In this document: positions 51,101 to 60,100 of the stretch, piece after piece
Layout of the letters: each line of letters opens with the position of its first letter
Numbering within the stretch: position 1 is the stretch's first letter
NCBI RefSeq assembly: GCF_905147045.1
Contig: NC_065888.1
Span: 6,081,001-6,145,000 of the forward strand
From: Nymphalis io
Taxonomy: Eukaryota; Arthropoda; Insecta; Lepidoptera; Nymphalidae
Direction of reading: 5' to 3'
DNA: 64,000 nt
The notes under the pieces: generated by a model
The model's input: the letters and a program-made list of their open reading frames with translations, nothing else
The model's database searches: none
What the model was told of the DNA's origin: nothing
Position numbers and translations under genes: made by a program

Positions 51101-54100
51101 GGGGTTCATCCGCTTGTTAGTACGTTTGTATAATTAGAAAACGATTGTTTCAAAGAAAATGTATTTAACAATGTTAATTATGTTAAAATATGTTTTAATT
51201 TTTAGTTAAGATGTGTACTGATTAACTTTAATGATATAATTTCGAAGGATTTATGTTGTTGAAAAAAGAAAACTGCTAAAATGGTGAAATGTTTGTTTAA
51301 GTTTACTATATTTTTTTTATCCGTACTAGTAAATAAAATTATTCTATGCTTTTTTTTTAATAATGGGATTTTTTTTAATTATAATAAATATTGAAACCGA
51401 CAAGCGTTCTCTGTGCCCTTAATATGTTCCTACGTCTTGCCACACGCCTCAGACTTATCTTTTATAAATATATAAATACTAGTTTCCGCCTGTGGCGTTG
51501 CCATATTTAAGGCATTATAAGTTCTTATCTGTTCCCTTAACAACATACATGCAAAATTTCACGATGATCGGTTGAGAAGTTAACTTGAAGACTTAAAAAC
51601 GCACTCACTTTTGCATTTCTTAAATTAGTTGAAATCATCAAAGTGGATAATTAGTTAAGCGGGATAGTGTTCTATTTCAAATTAAAGATAATTAACAATT
51701 AAATTATAAAAAAAAACTCCCATATATAGAATGTAATAAAGTATGTATATATCGAGTTCATTAAATTTAGTAATCTTTGAACGCGGCAATTAATAAACGT
51801 TTTCAAATAACATGAACACATGTAAATTTATTTTAATTATAAATATGAATATGATACAATTATTATTAGATTGAAAAATAAAAATAAATAAAAAGCGTGT
51901 AATCCAGACGAACATGTTTATAGCAAACAGATAAACAAGATGATGCACTCAGAGTGGCTACATGGCGATGTCTAGGGTGTCCGGCGTCAGTATTGTCTAA
52001 AGGTATAAGGGAGACTGGGGTGCCTGAGCATAGGCATAGGGTTGTAAAGGTAATATAAATAAATTATTATTTTGTTATAAACTACTCGTATGTAAAAAAT
52101 AAATAAAAAAGCCGAGATGGCCTAGTGGTAAGAACGCGTGAATCTTAACCGATGATCGCGGGTTCAAACCCGGGCAAGAACCACTAAATTTTCATGTGCT
52201 TAATTAGTGTTTATAATTCATCTCGTGCTTAACGGTGAAGGAAAACATCGTGAGGAAACCTGCATGTGTCTATTTTCATTGAAATTCTGCCACATGTGTA
52301 TTCTACCAACCCGCATTGGAGCAGCGTGGTGGAATAAGCTCCAAACCCTCTCCTCAAAAGGGAGAGGAGGCCTTAGCCCAGCAGTGGGACATTAACAGGC
52401 TGTTACTGTTACTGTTACTGTATGTAAAAAATAAAACAAAAATAATTAAGCTGGTTTTACGATACCGGTGGTAGAGTTTTGTGTAGTTTGGTTGGGTAGC
52501 ACCCACTCACCGATTATTCTTTTGGTTCCGATTGAAAACTCACTCAGAATGGTTACCAATACATATCCTGTAGTTGCCACACTTTTATAATGTAAGAAGT
52601 CAAAGGACCTATCCATTACCGCCAGGCGGTCCTTTTGCTCGTTTACCATTCTAAAATATTTTTTTTAAATAAAGGCAGATTTTGAACCTAATAAAAACTA
52701 ATCAAGTTTGTTTGTCAATAATTTTACTCAAAGTTTTAAAAGATGTAAATTATAATATTTGTGTCATTATCGTACTCTAACATTTTGCCATTTGCCAAAT
52801 TATTTAAAAAATTATTAATATAGTTATGCTATTATAATTATTATATACGTAGTTGGACGGGCAAATGGGCCACCTGATGTTAAGTGGTCACCACTGCCCA
52901 TAGACATTGGCGATGTAAGAAACATTAAACATTCCTTACATAGCAAATGCACCACCAACCTTGGGAACGAAGATGTTATGTTCCTTGTGCCTGTAGTTAC
53001 ACTGGCTCACTCATCCTTACAACCGGAATGCAACAATACTAAGTATTGCTATCAGCGGTTATATGTGTTAATATTTGTGACAAAACGGCATAAGTTGATT
53101 TAACTAGCAATATTACGCAAAAAGTCGTTTTTTTTCAGCCTTTCGTCCACTGCTAGACGAAAGCCTCCCCCATAGAACGCCAAACGTCCCGATCTTAGGC
53201 AGTCTGCAAAAGTAATATGTTATATAAAATAATATAACATATATTTTGACTATCTTTTGAAATAAGTTGGATTTGTGAAAAAAATACAAAATGAAACATA
53301 TTTTTTAAGAGCATACGGACAATTTGTCAACCCTAATAGCTATATGTGCATGTTCAAAGTAGGGGTAGTGATTCATCAATTGTGCAAAGTGCCACTTCAT
53401 ATTCAGTCCGTTTGACTGTCGCGTTCGCTTTGCCGCCTCCAAATGAACGCTGATTGCATGATCCACCATTTTAATTTTTTATCTTTTTTTTCCAACAGTA
53501 CTAGCGATTTCAATACTGAGCTAATATTACAAGTGCCCCTCGAAAATGATACGTTTCACAGTTTGTTTTGTTAGCATCCATTTTTCCGTTATTTTTTGTT
53601 ATGTTTGTTAAGCATACAAGGTTTTTTATATTTATACAATAAAATAGGCACAAATACATATGTTCAAAATTTATAACCTTAACATCATTGGATTATAAAA
53701 TAAATAAAAAACAAATACGAGTTTATCTGCTAACAATAACAAAATGAGATTACTGAAAGTAAAACTGGTATACAATTATTATTTTATCACAAAAGTATAA
53801 TCATTCATTATGATGATCAAAAATTAAAAAAATAAGCGCCGTATGAACAAATTATTTGATACAACTTAAGATATGTTTTGGTATTTTTGTAATAAATATA
53901 TATAAGTATATCTCTGTGATTTTAACACTTACTTTGGTTATTATTATATTAGTAGTAAAACCTACCTTAATACACAATATAAGTGGTATTATTGGATTTA
54001 AAAACCACCTCACGTAGTTATTTTATTGGACAAAATGCTTAAGTACCAAAATTGTTCGTCCAAGTATACACTCGTCTTTTGGCTTTGCAAATGGAGTTAG

Positions 54101-57100
54101 TTGGATAATTTGACGCACTACGCCCCACGGGAATCGAACTAGCATCTGGGGTAGAATACCATTTGTTCGATGCATTCATTCGTCTGTATCTTTTGAATGA
54201 AATCGTGTCAGAATTTTCAAGGAAATTCAGATTCTATAATGTTGAATTAAAGATGACATTTCTTTGACTTCAATAGGCTATTTCAAAAATTAGAATAATT
54301 TGATTTTAAATAGGATGTATCTGAAATATTAATAAGGTAACTTGGATGCATTGCTCTTATCCACACAAATGCACGTGATAAATGTGTGTGTATGGCGCGT
54401 ATATAAGGTGGTCCAGAGATTAGGAAAACTGAAGGACATATTATTTAGTATATATTATATATTTGGTATTATATTGTGCTCAATAATAATGTCTATTATA
54501 TATTTACTATATATAATAGACATTATTATTGAGCACAAGTATGTGCGCAAGCACAGGTGCACTCTCTATTCCCTAACTCCCATAAACCGATAGGCTATTG
54601 AGAATCGACAAACCTTTTTATTGGCCTGACCAGGGACTTCAACCCAGGACCTCCGGGTCTGCGGCATTACATCTAGCCTCTAGACTTCGTTGACATATAT
54701 TATTATAATAATAAGAAAATTATAGTATTTATTTAATAACTTAATGAAACTAAGTTCTTATTAATTTCACTTATAATTATTGGTTTGCTTTAATGATAAA
54801 TTCTTTCGACAACAATCAATTTTGATGTTTCACAAGTTCCCGTAACGACCGTATATTTTTTTAGATTAATATTGGAATATTTTTAAACGAGACTTACTAT
54901 TTTGCACTGATTATTTCCCTGTTCAACATATAATATGTTTTAGCGTGAGATCGAAGGAGGAGTAAACACCTCATATCGTGCTACTCTTCTGTCCAATCCA
55001 AGTTGGATGAACTTGGGCAAGTAATCGGCAAAGCTAAACACAGAGTGTTTTGTTTATCAGTGTTTTTATTATTTAAATACTATTTTCTTAAGTATAATTT
55101 TGTAACAAATGTGCCGTAATCGTAGCACAACTAGAGAGAAAAACATTTCTAAGCCTTTTAAAATTAGAAGTTATTAGATCCACAACGCTGGCTTACTGCA
55201 GTTTTTTTAATATGTTTATAAAAATAAAAGATTAATTAAAACATTGTTTTTGCTCTGGTAGTGCGGCATCAACCTGTTTTTTTATTATTTAAACGCTATA
55301 AACATATAAAGTAAATTAATTATGTATATTTATATTGTTATTTAATCTACACACAGGTACTTATGTTAGATAAAGAAATATACATATAAAAACTATCTTA
55401 ACACTTACATCGAAATAATAAATTCGATTTAAAATACATAGCACGTATGACAACTTTCGAAGCGAAATCGAAAGAAATCATGATTTATGTGCATGCCAAT
55501 GCATTATTGTAAGAGCAAATCGAACATACAGAGAATTTGCGTTATTTATTGCATCCTGCCATTTAAAAAGATATCATCTTAAAAGTACAACCTTTATGTA
55601 TTTATTCTTAATAGTTAGAACTTTTTAAAAGCAAATATATTGGTACTTTAAGAGTGAATTAAATGTCACAAATGATGTTGACATTTCATTTTGGTATTGG
55701 ACAGTGAATTTATTACATTTGTAAAGTTAAATTTGATGTGACAGTTTGCAAACCTTCTCTGCGAAATTCACATTTACTTTTAAGAAAGACAAATGGTAAT
55801 ATTAATATATAAAATAATAGAGAACTAAAACCATACAAATTGTGTTCAAGATATAATTAATTTTAATTTGTCGTTAATATTGTTACGTCGAAAAAAACAT
55901 AGCTAATATTACTACTAATATTAGATATTACTGATATTTACTTATATATTTTTTTGTTTTAGGATTAGACGCAGAACTGTACTACGTGAGGGAGGGTGTG
56001 GTTAATACCTACGCGACAGGCTTCATAGTGCCAGTTCCGGCGCACATTGCAGATTTAGAATTTATGTGGCAGGCGCTCGGGAAGAGACCGGTAAGAGAAA
56101 CATAATAAACAAAATCTGAAGGTTTTAATTACATTTTATGTATCTTGTTAAAACTAATATTACAAATATGCGAGTGAGTTTGTTTGTTCTGCCTCATCTC
56201 GCCGCCGTCGAGACACATGTTGTGAAATTGGATGCACTTACGGCTCCTTTTAATAACGTACACAAATATTTTTGTTGAAATAAATATCTTTTATGTAAAA
56301 ATAATTATAGAGTATATTAATTAAAATTACAGTAACTAACTTAGTCGATACCTTATATCTTAAGTTTAAATTGAAAATAAAATAAAATACTGCTTAAAAA
56401 CGAAAGATACCAGAACACACAGTGAATTGAACACATCGATCTTAATTGAAGAATGCGGCTTCGAATTTGTGTTTAAAATGAATTTCTACTCGATTATATT
56501 AAGCAAAACATGCATGTGTCGAATGAAATTATGCCACCATACTGAAGTAGCGTAGAAGACATATCAAGATAAGAGGCTCTGCTAGTCAAAGGCCGCTACA
56601 TAAAAAAAAATTATGATTTTATAAACACGATAAAGTTGCTTTCGATATTTTATATTTATAAAAAAATTATCATTAAATTTTCTCAAACGAATTTTCTGAT
56701 CCTTAATCAACGCTTAAGATACGCCTCTATAGCAGTGAATTAGTCTTCCATTCAAACACTGTTTCGAATAGCAACTTTAATTGTTCTGATGTTGTTTCCT
56801 CACTTTCCAATTTGGCTTTAAAGCGCTTAATTTTACGTAACAAAAGACCAGATTATGTCGTCGTTTTTCATTCAAATTCTGAAGCGTGTTCCCGAGTGTT
56901 CATTCTACAATTTATTTGATAGATGTTTTAACTAATTACCTAAAAGGCGTTGCTTGTAACTTCATTACATTAACAAAATTAATATCTAAGCCTGTCGTTT
57001 CTTGTGCTTTTTTCGTTCTTCTCCTAGAGAAAAATACACTTAATAATATCATTGATGAATAAACTTACAAATAATAAAACTAATTAAAAGAGAAGATTAC

Positions 57101-60100
57101 AAAAAAAAAACAAGTTTTTAGTTCACAATTAGTAAATAAATTTTGTACCTGATCATTTACTTTACAAAATACCACATGCAATATAAATAATATTCTATTG
57201 AAATAAAAAAAATGCGAAATACCTGCTTACAATATATAATATGTAATAAATATATATAATAAATACTCCAAAAGATTGCCCTATGGCATTACTCTCGAAA
57301 TGATTTTGCTATAACCACTGAATTTAAGAATTAAAACTTTAACTATATTGAAAAAATGCGGTGTTTTTTTCATAATCCCAAATACAAGAAAAACATTCTA
57401 TGCAATCTAAACTGGATTGTTTAGCGTTATTTTATTTTATAACTAATTATGAAATGAAAATAGTATTACTGCTTTAGTAAAATCACGTTAAGAATTGTTC
57501 ACTACGACATTTTAAATTCTGCGCAGTTGCTTTACGTGATGGTTGCAGACTGAGAACTGAAATTTCTAGTTTTGCTTCGAATTTATTTGATCAAGCTTTC
57601 TTAATATCTTTTTAGAATTCATAGCATGGAACTAGGCAAATAAAGAGGGTTTGGACTTTGATACTTTATATTTAGACAAGACATCGCATACATACTTAAA
57701 ACCACTGACGATTGTCTTTCTTTCGTTTAATAGCATTTAAATAAATAATACAATCCTATAACATGTCATAATATTGTGAAATTACTTGATTATTTTTCTG
57801 CGTAATCTAAACTACTAAGAAATCGAATTATTTAAAAAGGTTTTTATTAACAGTTGAAGGCAATAAAGTTCAATGAATGCGTAAGCGCCTCTTATATTCG
57901 GTGACACAAATACACATTACACATCCATACAAATAATATTGAAAGTAAATAACATTTTTCTTAAAATAGTATATACTCGATGTGTTCCGAGCTATGTAAT
58001 TACTATAATGTAATTATATGATCAGTTTAGATATTTTCAGAATCGGACGAGTAATAATAAGTAAATTTTATGATTATGATCAATATGCGCTCTGTCTCGC
58101 CCGTGAGGTTTAGTTGTTTTTTTTTTTTTATAGAATAGGAAGGTGGACGAGCATATGGGCCACCTGATGGTAAGTAGTCACCAAACGCCCATTGGCATTG
58201 TAAGAAATGTCAACCATTGCTTATGGCCAATGCGCCACCAACCTTGGGAACTAAGATTTTATGTCCCTTGTGCCTGTAATTACACTGGCTCACTCACCCT
58301 TCAAACCGGAACACAACAATATCAAGTATTGCTGTTTTGCGGTAGAATATCTGATGAGTGGGTGGTACCTACCCAGACGAGCTTGCACAAAGCCCTACCA
58401 CCAGTGAGTTGACTTTTAAAAGCCAAATTGAAATGGCTGCGCTTGCGCTTACTGTGATTTTAATTCTATTAATAATTTAATTCACGCTCATCATAATATT
58501 GATGGGGCAAATTCATAATCTTTAGTATAAAACCATTATTACATTTACTTATTGATTGTCAAAACTTTACCACGGGCTCGGAAAAAATACCTCAGAAATG
58601 AGAAAAAAAGAAAAATAATAATTTTGTGATTTGTAAGATGCTTAGAAATGTATTAAAAATGATACAATATAAATAAAATGACAGCGGATTTGAAGATTAC
58701 TTTTGAAATAACATAACGTGTTTAGAGATATAATAAGATTGGTTTTTTTACCAATTACAACTTACACATAATTACGTATCTCATAAATCTATATAGAATT
58801 TCTTCAGCGCAGTATGAGTGATTAATTCTTAAAGGAATGTCATATTTCTATACGTCCTTACATCAAAGCAATATATTTTGTCGAGAAAGCTTAACATATT
58901 AAATTTTCAAGACATAAGAGTACGTGCAATGAAAACGCATGCATCGTTTTAATCTTAATGTACAGTTAAAATATGGTATTCCATATAACAGTCGTTGGAT
59001 TATTCTGCGCTGTTTGTAATCCTGGGCGCTGCATGTGATGGAGGAAGCATTAAAGCCTTAATTGCAAATCTATAGAAGTATACTAATACTAACATAACTA
59101 CGATTATATTCATTAATTAAAATTAAAAATGTTTAATTTTAAAAGCCTTTCAACGCCGTTGTAATTAGTTTAATACGAGCATTTATTTGACTTCGTCTGA
59201 AAGTAAAATACGGAAATAAAAGTTTATTTTATTATATCCAGGAAGTATTAATCCAACGTTATTAAATTTTACCGAATAAAATAAAACTCCATCAGGTGGT
59301 TTTCGTGACCGATAAAACAAAGATAAATAGAAAATGATTCAGACATAATATACTTTAATTATAATTATTAGAAAGAAAATATTTTACAATTCTCGAATAT
59401 TCTCTATATTATGCTTTTGTATACATATAACTTACAATAAAGTCTACATTTTCATTAGCAAATTATAATCGAATTCAACTCGACTGTTTTCATAAAATGA
59501 TCTCAAAATCATTCATTATTCATACATGTGTTGTTTGCTCGCAGTTGCCGTACGTGATGGGTATAGACTACGAGAGCAGAGGCGCCATGCTGCCGCCGCA
59601 AGTCAATATATCCGAGCGAGGCTACGTGCCTACCACGCTGCAGACGTTTAGGTAAATTGGCCTTACCAAGGTCAAAGTTTTCCCTTGTGATTTTACGAGT
59701 TAAGACGGAACTGTTATTGTTTCGGTAGCTTTTTCATATTTAGGATGCTATTTATGTTCATTTGGTAATGTATTATTTCTTAATACATAACGTAATGTTT
59801 TACGTTGAATACGTTTCTAATATCTAATTTAGTCTTAATCACCTGTTTATTGAAAGTAATTTTACAAATATGAATGGATTAAGCTATCCATTCTTCATAA
59901 AAATATCTGCCTGTGTATGTTAGTGTGTATTTATAAACATGTTTATATAGCATTCCTGAACGTTTCGTTCGCCTAAAAACATGATGCTATCGACTTCAAA
60001 CAAATTCTGCTATTCCCTTTTATAAATGAAAACTGCTCCAGTCATTTAGTTAAATATATACATAATGTGGGCAGATCAAATTGTACATAGAATAATCTAT

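Larger units (their letters stand above)
30114..55962 (+). other. Intron 1 of the Ryk/Dnt gene (25.8 kb)
   Basis: No further exon was recognised. Content: SINEs and LINEs listed separately, three short-loop palindromes, and AT-rich unique sequence. GC-richer, apparently single-copy blocks at 33115-33300, 34535-34640, 41040-41180 and 51055-51130 could be conserved non-coding elements. Small remnants not listed separately: SINE-A pieces at 31470-31545 and 37560-37640, and a SINE-D-like piece at 38243-38300. A long first intron packed with mobile elements is common for developmental receptor genes. Confidence 0.75.
56091..59544 (+). other. Intron 2 of the Ryk/Dnt gene
   Basis: 3.45 kb. It contains a repeat start with TAATATTACAAATATGCGAG at 56155-56175, a faint SINE-A remnant at about 56505-56595, a decayed exon-3 copy at 57525-57562, and a full SINE-B at 58112-58406. 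The remainder is AT-rich with no coding signal. Confidence 0.75.
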
